From the NCBI GenBank assembly GCA_963642705.1, contig CAVIHU010000020.1, forward strand, positions 1-34,016: a DNA stretch of 34,016 bases, read 5' to 3'. The notes beneath the pieces are model-generated. The model was not told the DNA's origin. It saw nothing but the letters and a program-made list of their open reading frames with translations, and ran no database searches. The stretch comes from UBA11524 sp963642705. Lineage in GTDB: Bacteria; Bacillota; Clostridia; Christensenellales; Aristaeellaceae. Positions 7,563 to 14,828 of this stretch are shown here, piece by piece; position 1 is the first letter of the stretch; the number at the start of each line of letters is the position of its first letter. A program made the translations under genes and the position numbers.

Positions 7563-8969
7563 TTATTTCGACACACGATTGGCAATTTCCTGCTGTTCAG
7601 CCTTGAGATTGCGCTCGACCGTGAAGAAGATCAGCAGCACCGCGCAAATCGCATAGGCAACCGTTTCAATCCAGATATAGTTAACGGACGCAGCCGTCTT
7701 GGCATCGAGTGCACCATTAAGCGCCTGAATGATCGCGCCGCCGATGGGAGTCGCGGCAACCATCAGGGAGGAGTAGATGCTCATCGTCAGACCATCAGTG
7801 CGGATGCCATGTTTATATTCGACGTGGTCAATGACGTCTGCCAGCATGGCAAGAATCAGGTAGCATGCCGGGGCGGAGCCAAGACACTTGAGCGCGATGC
7901 CAATGCTGACCAGCACGAGGTTATCGCCGCCAAGACCCGCAATCACGCCGCCGATCACGCCAAGAACCAGCCCGGCAAGCGTCAGCCTCTGCTTGGAGAA
8001 CTTATTCGCCAGCGGCACCACAAACGCGGCAGCCACTGCCATCGGGATTGCACCCAGAACACTCAGAACCGTCTGATAACCGTCACCACCGAGCACCTCC
8101 GCGCAGAAGTAAGTCATGGAGCTATTCTTGACGGCGCCGGACCACTGGAAGAAGAGGTAGAAGATAATGATGATCCACCACCACTTTTCAGATGTAACAG
8201 CCTTGAGCTGTTCACCCATGGAGACCGACTGCTTCTTTTCGGCAGCATTCTCGGAGTTACCTTCTTCGGTTACACGCTCGCGGGTAAACTTGAACTGCAG
8301 GTAAATCGTCAGCGCCGTGAAGATGGCAACCGCCAGCATGACGATAAACCACTGCGTGCCGAAGCCGGTGTAGGTGACATTGCCTGCTTCATCAGTGGAA
8401 GAAAGGAAGAGCTGCACAAGAATCGGGAACACCATCGAGCCGGCGCCCATCACACCGAGGCTTGCGAAGTTGTTCATCGAAGCCAGCACGCCGCGCTTTT
8501 CGCTGTCGCGGGTGGAAACAGGAACCAGCGTTGCGTTCGCCGTGTTGTAAATCGGATATGCAACAGCATAATAGAGGTTGTAGGCAATGGCAATCCAGAC
8601 ATAGCGTGCCGTGCCTTCAAAGGGCACAATGAACATCAGTACGCTCGCCACGGACATCGTCAGTGCGGAGAGCAGCAGCCACGGACGAGCTTTACCGGCC
8701 ATGGTGCGAGTACGCTCAATCAGCTGACCGACAACAATGTTCGCCGCAACAATCAGGAATGTCGAAACAAGCTGCAGGACGGACAGATACGTGCTGCTCA
8801 GGCCGAGCGCCTCGCCCAGATACTTCTGGAGGAAGGATGTGAAGATGCCGGAGGAGAGCATCGCGCCGAACGGACCAATCAGATAGCCCAGCAGGGTCTC
8901 TGCCGTCGTGACCTTGTCCTTCGGAATGCTGGTGCTTGTCATGGGAGACTGCCAGAAAGACTGTTTCAT
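7563..8969 (-). CDS. GPH-family (MelB-type) sugar:cation symporter
   Basis: A 468-residue membrane protein with about 12 hydrophobic segments and a charged central loop (about 225-255), as expected for the glycoside-pentoside-hexuronide symporters of the major facilitator superfamily. The strongest signature is ADVIDHVEYKHGIRTDGLTM followed by SIYSS, the conserved loop of MelB/GusB relatives. QLIERTRTMAGKARPW matches the loop between helices 2 and 3. It probably imports an oligosaccharide or glycoside using Na+ or H+. The substrate is unknown. It starts 39 bases after the GH3 gene on the same strand, which argues for uptake and cleavage of the same compound. The first ATG is kept because AGGAAAGGAAG precedes it; a second ATG nine codons later lacks such a site. 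Confidence 0.9.
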   Translation of the reverse strand: MKQSFWQSPMTSTSIPKDKVTTAETLLGYLIGPFGAMLSSGIFTSFLQKYLGEALGLSSTYLSVLQLVSTFLIVAANIVVGQLIERTRTMAGKARPWLLLSALTMSVASVLMFIVPFEGTARYVWIAIAYNLYYAVAYPIYNTANATLVPVSTRDSEKRGVLASMNNFASLGVMGAGSMVFPILVQLFLSSTDEAGNVTYTGFGTQWFIVMLAVAIFTALTIYLQFKFTRERVTEEGNSENAAEKKQSVSMGEQLKAVTSEKWWWIIIIFYLFFQWSGAVKNSSMTYFCAEVLGGDGYQTVLSVLGAIPMAVAAAFVVPLANKFSKQRLTLAGLVLGVIGGVIAGLGGDNLVLVSIGIALKCLGSAPACYLILAMLADVIDHVEYKHGIRTDGLTMSIYSSLMVAATPIGGAIIQALNGALDAKTAASVNYIWIETVAYAICAVLLIFFTVERNLKAEQQEIANRVSK

Positions 8970-9008
8970 GGGAAATGTGCTTCCTTTCCTATTTAGATTC
9001 CCTTAGCG

Positions 9009-11423
9009 TTACTTTGTTGCATCCGGATTCAAATCCAGCTTGGGACGATGACAGAAATGGTGGATGAGCCGTCCGCAGCCGCGGAAGAAGTGACCATTGA
9101 CGATGAACAGGATATCCTCCGCCATTGCCATGGACACCATGCCGTTCATCATCTTCGCCATGCCGCGGAACGGAATGTAGTAAATAAACAGCAGGTTCAG
9201 ATCCGGCTTGCCCTGCGCGATTGCCTTGTCCTTCATATTCGTCAGGATGCGGTAGGCAAGCCGCGCCAACACATTCTTCGCGTAGCAGAGCTGCGATACA
9301 GAGTCGTTGAGCGTCAGCAGCTTCTTTCTGTCCCAGTTATGCGGCGGAATCGCACGGCCCAGCAGCGCCGTAAATTCCGCATCCGATACATCCGTCACAT
9401 GTGCCGTGCGGTAGCTCTCGACAGCCAGCTGACGATACGGGTCAGGCGCGTCCGTGCCTTTCTCCTCATGCATCGTCTTCAGGCGAATATCGCGGCAGGA
9501 AGAACCAATCAGGAGTTCATACTGACCGCCTTCAACCTCGAAGCGTTTCGTCTGCACATTGAAATAGCGGAAGGTATACGATTCAAAGGGGATCGAAACA
9601 TGCTTCGTCTCGCCCCTTTCAAGGTGGACGCGCTTGAAGCCCTTCAATTCCTTCGCCGGACGGAAAATCACCGCATCCGGCTTATGAACATACAGCTGAG
9701 CGACCTCGTCGCCGGCACAGTTGCCGATGTTGGTGATATCGAAGGAAACGGATTTGCCGTCGCAAGCGATATTGTCATACTTGAAGGCCGTGTAGCTCAG
9801 ACCGTGACCGAACGCGAAGCCCGGCGTAACGTCCGCCGTTTCGGTGTAGCGATAGCCGACATAGAGACCCTCGCGGTACTCGCTCGTAGCCTCATTGCCC
9901 GGATAATAGTGGCTGACAGGCGCATCCGCATAATGCCGATACCACGTTTCCGCCAGCTTGCCGCCGGGGTTGACCTCGCCGACAAGCGCACGCAGCACCG
10001 CATGGGCGACCGCCTCTCCGCCAAGACCCGCGTACAGCACCGCATCGCAATCCTGCACCCAGCTGGTTTCCACCGCGCTGCCGCACGATAGCACAACCAC
10101 AATCTTCTTGCCGGTCGTGCGAAGCTCCTTCAGGAGCGCAAGCTGGTTGTCCGGCAGACGCATATGCGAGCGGTCAAGCCCTTCTGTCTCAAAGCACTCC
10201 GGCAAACCCAGATAGGCAACAACGCAGTCCGCTTTCTGTGCGAGCTCAACGGCCTCCGCTGCCAGCACCGGATTCTGCCTGTCGAGTCGTTCGAATCCCT
10301 GCGAAGCGCCGACACGTGCCGGAAAGAAGGCATCCAACGCAGACGACGTATCATCGACCTTTGCGGCATTGACCATGCTGCTGCCTGCGCCCTGATAGCG
10401 CGGATTCGCAACGAAGTCGCCAATGAAGGCAACCTTCGCCTGCTTGTCAAGCGGCAGCGCATAGTTGTCATTCTTCAGCAGCACAAGGCACTTTTCCGCC
10501 GCAGCCTGCGCTTCCTCATGCTGCCGGTCAAGGTCATGCGGCTTCTTGTTTGTCCTTTCGCGCTTGTCCAGAATGAATTCCAGCAGCTTGTCCACGCGCT
10601 CATCAACAATCTTCTCGTCGATTTCACCGTTTTTGATTGCCTTGATGAGCTGGCACGGGCTGTCGTCGCCTGCTGCCGGCATTTCGAGGTTCATGCCCTC
10701 GCGGACGCCCTCAATATAGCTGTTGCTGCCGCCCCAGTCGGTCACGACCGCACCGTCAAAGCCCCATTCGCCGCGCAGAATATCGCCCAGCAAATGGCGG
10801 CTTTCATTCGCATAGACCCCGTTGACACGGTTATACGATGTCATGATAAAGCCCGGCTTACCCTCGCGGACAGCAATTTCAAAGTTCGTCAGATACATCT
10901 CGCGCAGCGTCCGTTCATCCATGACGCTGTCGGAATGCATGCGCAGCAGTTCCTGGGAATTCGCCGCGAAATGCTTGCCGCAGGCGGAAATGCCGTTGGA
11001 TTGTGCACCGCGGATGAAGCCTGCCGCCATCTTGCCGGACAGGTACGGATCCTCTGAGTAGTACTCGAAGCTGCGACCGCACAGGCTGGAGCGCTTCGTG
11101 TTCATGCCCGGCGCCAGCAGGACATCGACCTTCTGCTCTGCCGCGTCCGCGCCGACCACGCAGCCCATGCTCTCTGCAACCGTTTCGTCCCAGCTGCATG
11201 CCAGCGTTGCTGCGGACGGAATGCACGTCGCCTTTGTCGAGGCATTCAGTCCCAGGTGGTCGCCCTCGCCAGCCTGCTTGCGAAGACCGCTCGGACCATC
11301 GGAAAGCGTGATGGAGGGAATATTCAATCTCGGAATATCCCGCGTGTGCCAAACATCCTTGCCGGAAAGAAGAGCGCACTTTTCTTCCAGCGTGAGTTTG
11401 GAAACCAAGTCCGCATGTTTCAT
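9009..11423 (-). CDS. Glycoside hydrolase family 3 (beta-glucosidase-like)
   Basis: An 804-residue family 3 glycosidase. The N-terminal TIM-barrel part has SDGPSGLRKQ (about 41-50), the conserved GKH (Lys150-His151) and the catalytic nucleophile Asp229 in AVVTDWGG. The second alpha/beta domain (about 310-530) is followed by a fibronectin III-like domain (about 585-680) with FGHGLSYT just before it. No signal peptide is present, so the enzyme is probably cytosolic. This fits hydrolysis of sugars imported by the downstream GPH symporter. The last ~110 residues, after the FnIII-like domain, form an extra region with hydrophobic stretches such as MAKMMNGMVSMAMAEDILFI, whose role is unclear. Beta-glucosidase, beta-xylosidase or another exo-activity are all possible. 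The ATG has GGGTGG 7 bases upstream. Confidence 0.92.
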   Translation of the reverse strand: MKHADLVSKLTLEEKCALLSGKDVWHTRDIPRLNIPSITLSDGPSGLRKQAGEGDHLGLNASTKATCIPSAATLACSWDETVAESMGCVVGADAAEQKVDVLLAPGMNTKRSSLCGRSFEYYSEDPYLSGKMAAGFIRGAQSNGISACGKHFAANSQELLRMHSDSVMDERTLREMYLTNFEIAVREGKPGFIMTSYNRVNGVYANESRHLLGDILRGEWGFDGAVVTDWGGSNSYIEGVREGMNLEMPAAGDDSPCQLIKAIKNGEIDEKIVDERVDKLLEFILDKRERTNKKPHDLDRQHEEAQAAAEKCLVLLKNDNYALPLDKQAKVAFIGDFVANPRYQGAGSSMVNAAKVDDTSSALDAFFPARVGASQGFERLDRQNPVLAAEAVELAQKADCVVAYLGLPECFETEGLDRSHMRLPDNQLALLKELRTTGKKIVVVLSCGSAVETSWVQDCDAVLYAGLGGEAVAHAVLRALVGEVNPGGKLAETWYRHYADAPVSHYYPGNEATSEYREGLYVGYRYTETADVTPGFAFGHGLSYTAFKYDNIACDGKSVSFDITNIGNCAGDEVAQLYVHKPDAVIFRPAKELKGFKRVHLERGETKHVSIPFESYTFRYFNVQTKRFEVEGGQYELLIGSSCRDIRLKTMHEEKGTDAPDPYRQLAVESYRTAHVTDVSDAEFTALLGRAIPPHNWDRKKLLTLNDSVSQLCYAKNVLARLAYRILTNMKDKAIAQGKPDLNLLFIYYIPFRGMAKMMNGMVSMAMAEDILFIVNGHFFRGCGRLIHHFCHRPKLDLNPDATK

Positions 11424-11474
11424 ATTAATTCCACCCTTACGTACTGCGCAATATAGAACCGCGCATATATTGTT

Positions 11475-11502
11475 ATTATACCAGCAGAAGTCACAAATTC
11501 AA
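11475..11502 (-). promoter_or_regulatory. Promoter for the GH3-symporter operon
   Basis: On the minus strand, TTGAAT (11497-11502), a 16-base spacer and TATAAT (11475-11480) preceded by TGG. It lies about 50 bases upstream of the GH3 ATG. It is the only strong minus-strand promoter I see before 7444. Confidence 0.7.
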
Positions 11503-11874
11503 GAAGGTGTTTCGTAACTTGTCTTTTTTTTGGCGCAATTTGCCGTATATCTCCAATTTGAGCACGTTTGTCCCATCAGTTATGCCGTTTCTTCCGAACA
11601 AGCGGTCAAGCTGTTCCTTTTGTCGACAATCAAGCCTGCCTTCGGTTGCTGATGAAAACAGGTTCGTTCTCAAAGGCTCCGCGGTTTTTTGCAGAAAAAT
11701 CATTAGGATTTTAATTCTAATACTATTTTAGCTCTAAATAACTTAATATGAACACCTTTAGCATAAGTGAAATTCAACCAATCAGCAAAATAATCGTTTT
11801 TTCAATTTTACACATATGAAAATTCGTGCAACCATTTATTCATATTCTGTTATTCTATGATAAACTAAAATAAA
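11503..11874. other. Intergenic region with AT-rich island, no recognised gene
   Basis: This stretch between the divergent GH3 and small-protein genes holds no convincing gene. Short open frames exist on both strands but lack ribosome sites and family features. From about 11690 the sequence becomes strikingly AT-rich compared with the rest of the window, and includes an imperfect ATTAG/CTAAT palindrome near 11703-11722. A weak -10-like TATGAT is at 11856-11861, without a good -35. It may hold regulatory sites or be the remnant of transferred DNA. Confidence 0.45.
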
Positions 11875-11928
11875 GTGAGGTGGTTTGAAGGGGAGTTCAC
11901 CGCACGTAGCGGTCGTTCACAGAGCATG

Positions 11929-12246
11929 CGGTGCATGAAAATGGATGGTTTTCTTTCTGTGCGGATAAAGTCTCTTTCTCGCGACCGCAAGCAGTGTTTT
12001 CTTCCGCTGATCCTGTACAGCCACCGTACCTCCGTCGATACATTCTTCACCCCCTTCAGCCAGATGACCGTCACGGAAACGGACGAAACCGGCGATGCGT
12101 GGTCGCATGTTTCCCAGTTCAAGACAGCGAAGGAAGCCTCTGAATGGCTGAAAGAATTCGCCATCCGCAAATTGCAGGAGACCGTCGCGCTGTACCTTGT
12201 TTCCTTTATCTCTGTAACAGTCAAGGCATTCTCTCATGATGAGTAA
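11929..12246 (+). CDS. Small hypothetical protein
   Basis: About 105 residues, family not recognised. Codon use from about 11940 onward resembles the neighbouring real genes (C/G-rich third positions), and a GC-rich hairpin with a short T-run follows, which supports real coding. The protein has a basic start (SVRIKSLSRDRK), a middle acidic patch (TVTETDETGDAWSH) and an amphipathic C-terminal half. It has no signal peptide or clear transmembrane helix. The start is uncertain: ATGs at 11929, 11938 and 11944 all lack a well-spaced ribosome site. A GTG at 11875 would make the product 123 residues, but it would sit almost at the presumed transcription start. It may be cotranscribed with the downstream GH2 gene. 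Confidence 0.5.
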   Translation, partial: RCMKMDGFLSVRIKSLSRDRKQCFLPLILYSHRTSVDTFFTPFSQMTVTETDETGDAWSHVSQFKTAKEASEWLKEFAIRKLQETVALYLVSFISVTVKAFSHDE

Positions 12247-12282
12247 TGCCCGCATGGGAGTACGGCGCATGCCAGTATTCCG

Positions 12283-12318
12283 CCCCATCCGCGGCTTTTA
12301 TGCTCCGGGTGGGGTTTT
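12283..12318 (+). terminator. Hairpin with short T-run before GH2
   Basis: CCCCATCC (12283-12290) pairs with GGGTGGGG (12307-12314), including one G-T pair, and is followed by TTTTC. It lies between the small protein and the GH2 gene. It may be a terminator for the former or an attenuator. Confidence 0.5.
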
Positions 12319-12358
12319 CATGCACTATCCGACTATGAAAATGAAAGGATGATGCACC

Positions 12359-14758
12359 ATGAAGTCTACCGCATGGAATACCGGCTGGCTCTTCCGCCAT
12401 TTGGACAGCGATGAGCCGTTTGTGCCCGTATCGATTCCACATGATGCCATGCAGGCCGAGCCGCGCAATGAGCTCTCGCCCGGCGGCATCAACACCGGCT
12501 GGTATGAGGGGCGCGATTACGAGTATATCCGCCGCTTTACGCCCGACAAAGCCTTCGCAAACAAGACGGTTTTGCTGGAATTTGAGGGCGTCTATCATCT
12601 GGCTGAGGTTTACCTGAACGGCGAAAAGCGCTGTGAGCGTCCCTACGGCTACACAAATTTCTACGCTGATCTGAGCGACCATCTGCACATCGGCGAGGAG
12701 AACGAACTGCGTGTCATCGCCCGAAACTCCGATCAGCCCAACAGCCGCTGGTACTCCGGCTCAGGCATCTACCGTCCTGTCGTACTCTGGACGGCTGACC
12801 GTCAACAGCACATCGAGCTCAACGGCGTCCGCATCCGCACAAAGTCGCTTGATCCTGCCGTCATCGAGGTCGTTGTCAACACGGTCGGCGAAGGACTTGT
12901 TTCCGTTGACATTCTTTCCGGCGAAAAGCGCATCTGCAGCGAAGCCGCCGAGTCAAACGGCAGCGTCACGCTGACATTAACCATCCCTGATGCAAAGCTT
13001 TGGAACGTCGAGCACCCGAACCTCTACACCTGTCGCGTCCGCTTCGGCAACGATGAGGACACGCAGAATTTCGGCATCCGAACCATCAAGTGGGGGAAAA
13101 ACGGGCTGATGCTCAATGGCGAACGCGTCATCATTCAGGGCGCATGCGTCCACCATGATTTGGGCATTCTCGGTGCGCGCTGCTTCCCCGAAGCAGAGGA
13201 ACGCCGTGTCCGCCTGCTCAAGGCAAACGGCTACAACGCACTCCGCAGCGCTCACAATCCCTGCTCGAAGGCGCTTCTTGATGCCTGTGACCGCCTCGGT
13301 CTGCTCGTGATGGACGAATACATCGACCACTGGTACATCCACAAGACCGAATACGACTATGTCCCCTACTTCGATGCGTGGTGGCATCAGGATTTGACCG
13401 ACATGGTCAACAAGGACTACAATCATCCGTCTGTCATTCTCTATTCCACCGGCAACGAAGTCAGCGAAACCGCGCAGAAGAAGGGCATTCACCTCACGCG
13501 TGAACTAACAGACTTCCTGCACGAGCTGGATAGCACGCGTCCGGTCACCTGCGGCGTGAATATTTTCTTTAACTTCCTGTCCTCCATCGGCTTCGGCGTT
13601 TACAGCGACAAGAAGGCGAAGCAAGAAGCCGAGAAGGCGGAAAAGCTACGCGAAGCAGGCGCCGCTCCGAAGAAAAAGAAGGCTGTCGGCAGCAAATTCT
13701 TCAACGACCTGGCAGGCTTGATGGGCGACGAGTTCATGAAGCGAGGCGCAACGCTGCACGGCTGTGATGTCAAGACACGCGATGCCTTCGCCAACATGGA
13801 CATTGCCGGCTACAACTATGGCATTTACCGCTATAAGCACGACCTCAAGAAGTACCCGAACCGCCTGATTCTCGGCAGTGAAACGTTCTGCAATGACGCA
13901 TATCGTTTCCGTGAGCTCGCGAAGAAGCAGCCGCGCCTCATCGGCGATTTCGTCTGGGCAGGCATTGACTACCTCGGCGAAACAGGCATCGGCTCCTGGG
14001 AATATAAGGAATACGCACCCCAGACAGGCGGTGTCGGCTGGTCAACCGCCGGTTCCGGTCGTATTGACCTGAACGGTCGCCCGCTCGGCGAAGCTCTCTA
14101 CACCCGTGTCGCGCTTGAGCAGGAAATCGGTCCGTATATTGCTGTCCGTCCTGTCATGTTCTCCGGCGAGAGCCACTCCCCTTCCGCTTGGAAAATGACA
14201 GATGCTATTCCGACATGGAGCTGGCGCGGCTGCGAGGGCAAAAAGGCGCACATCGAGGTCTACGCGCGCGCCGCAAAGGTCGTTCTGCTGCTCAACGGCA
14301 AGAAGGTCGGCGAAAAGGAGCTCAAGAAGGACTGCTTGGCAAAGTTCACCATTCCCTATGTATCCGGCACGCTCGAGGCCGTCTCTTATGACGCGATTGA
14401 CCGCGAGCTTGGTCGCTGCAAGCTTGTCACAGCCGGTGAGGTCACGTTCCTGCGCGCTGTTCCGGAGGAAAAGAAGGTTGCGCACGGCGGCCTTGCATAT
14501 ATCCGCATCCGCTATACCGACAAGGCCGGTCAGGTCAAGCCCATGGAGCGCGGCAAGGTGCAGATTTCCGTCACCGGCGGAACGCTCCTTGCTGCCGGCA
14601 GTGCCTGTCCCTTCCATCCAGACAGCTACCTGACACCCGAAACGGACACGTACTACGGTGAGGCGCTGACTGTCATTCAGGCGGGCGATTCCGGCACGCT
14701 TGAGGTCACCATCAGTGACGGCAAGCTGTCTGACACCGTCAAAATCCCGATTATCTAA
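12359..14758 (+). CDS. Glycoside hydrolase family 2 (beta-galactosidase/glucuronidase-type)
   Basis: A 799-residue GH2 enzyme. The N-terminal jelly-roll sugar-binding domain (about 1-150) contains FEGVYHLAEVYLNG and RWYSGSGIYRPV. An Ig-like domain follows (about 150-245). The TIM-barrel part has NGERVIIQGACVHHD, LRSAHNPCSKALLDACDRLGL, the acid/base Glu367 in STGNEVSE and the likely nucleophile Glu508 in ILGSETF. C-terminal beta domains follow (about 600-799). There is no signal peptide, so it is probably cytosolic. A lysine/alanine-rich insert (about 415-445) sits between the two catalytic glutamates. Beta-galactosidase is the default guess, but the exact sugar cannot be read. It lies divergent to the GH3/symporter pair and probably serves the same pathway. 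A purine-rich AAAGGATG element lies 5-12 bases upstream of the ATG. Confidence 0.9.
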   Translation: MKSTAWNTGWLFRHLDSDEPFVPVSIPHDAMQAEPRNELSPGGINTGWYEGRDYEYIRRFTPDKAFANKTVLLEFEGVYHLAEVYLNGEKRCERPYGYTNFYADLSDHLHIGEENELRVIARNSDQPNSRWYSGSGIYRPVVLWTADRQQHIELNGVRIRTKSLDPAVIEVVVNTVGEGLVSVDILSGEKRICSEAAESNGSVTLTLTIPDAKLWNVEHPNLYTCRVRFGNDEDTQNFGIRTIKWGKNGLMLNGERVIIQGACVHHDLGILGARCFPEAEERRVRLLKANGYNALRSAHNPCSKALLDACDRLGLLVMDEYIDHWYIHKTEYDYVPYFDAWWHQDLTDMVNKDYNHPSVILYSTGNEVSETAQKKGIHLTRELTDFLHELDSTRPVTCGVNIFFNFLSSIGFGVYSDKKAKQEAEKAEKLREAGAAPKKKKAVGSKFFNDLAGLMGDEFMKRGATLHGCDVKTRDAFANMDIAGYNYGIYRYKHDLKKYPNRLILGSETFCNDAYRFRELAKKQPRLIGDFVWAGIDYLGETGIGSWEYKEYAPQTGGVGWSTAGSGRIDLNGRPLGEALYTRVALEQEIGPYIAVRPVMFSGESHSPSAWKMTDAIPTWSWRGCEGKKAHIEVYARAAKVVLLLNGKKVGEKELKKDCLAKFTIPYVSGTLEAVSYDAIDRELGRCKLVTAGEVTFLRAVPEEKKVAHGGLAYIRIRYTDKAGQVKPMERGKVQISVTGGTLLAAGSACPFHPDSYLTPETDTYYGEALTVIQAGDSGTLEVTISDGKLSDTVKIPII

Positions 14759-14767
14759 GCACCAAAA

Positions 14768-14816
14768 AGAGGGCTGTCTCGTATGATTCGAAAAATCATT
14801 TTCGAGACAGCCCTCT
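14768..14816. terminator. Bidirectional rho-independent terminator
   Basis: AGAGGGCTGTCTCG (14768-14781) pairs perfectly with 14803-14816. An inner ATGATT/AATCAT pair extends the stem. TTTT follows on the plus strand and AAAAA precedes it. It ends the GH2 gene (+) and the peptidoglycan-binding protein gene (-). Confidence 0.93.
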
Positions 14817-14828
14817 TTTAATTGCGGG

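Noticed and set aside
7512..8996. Long open frame of about 494 codons antisense to the sugar symporter
   Set aside because: It mirrors a well-supported membrane protein in the opposite strand, is rich in His/Arg/Gln as expected for an antisense frame, and has no ribosome site or family motif.
10164..11057. Open frame antisense to the GH3 gene
   Set aside because: Shadow of the GH3 coding region; no motif and no ribosome site.
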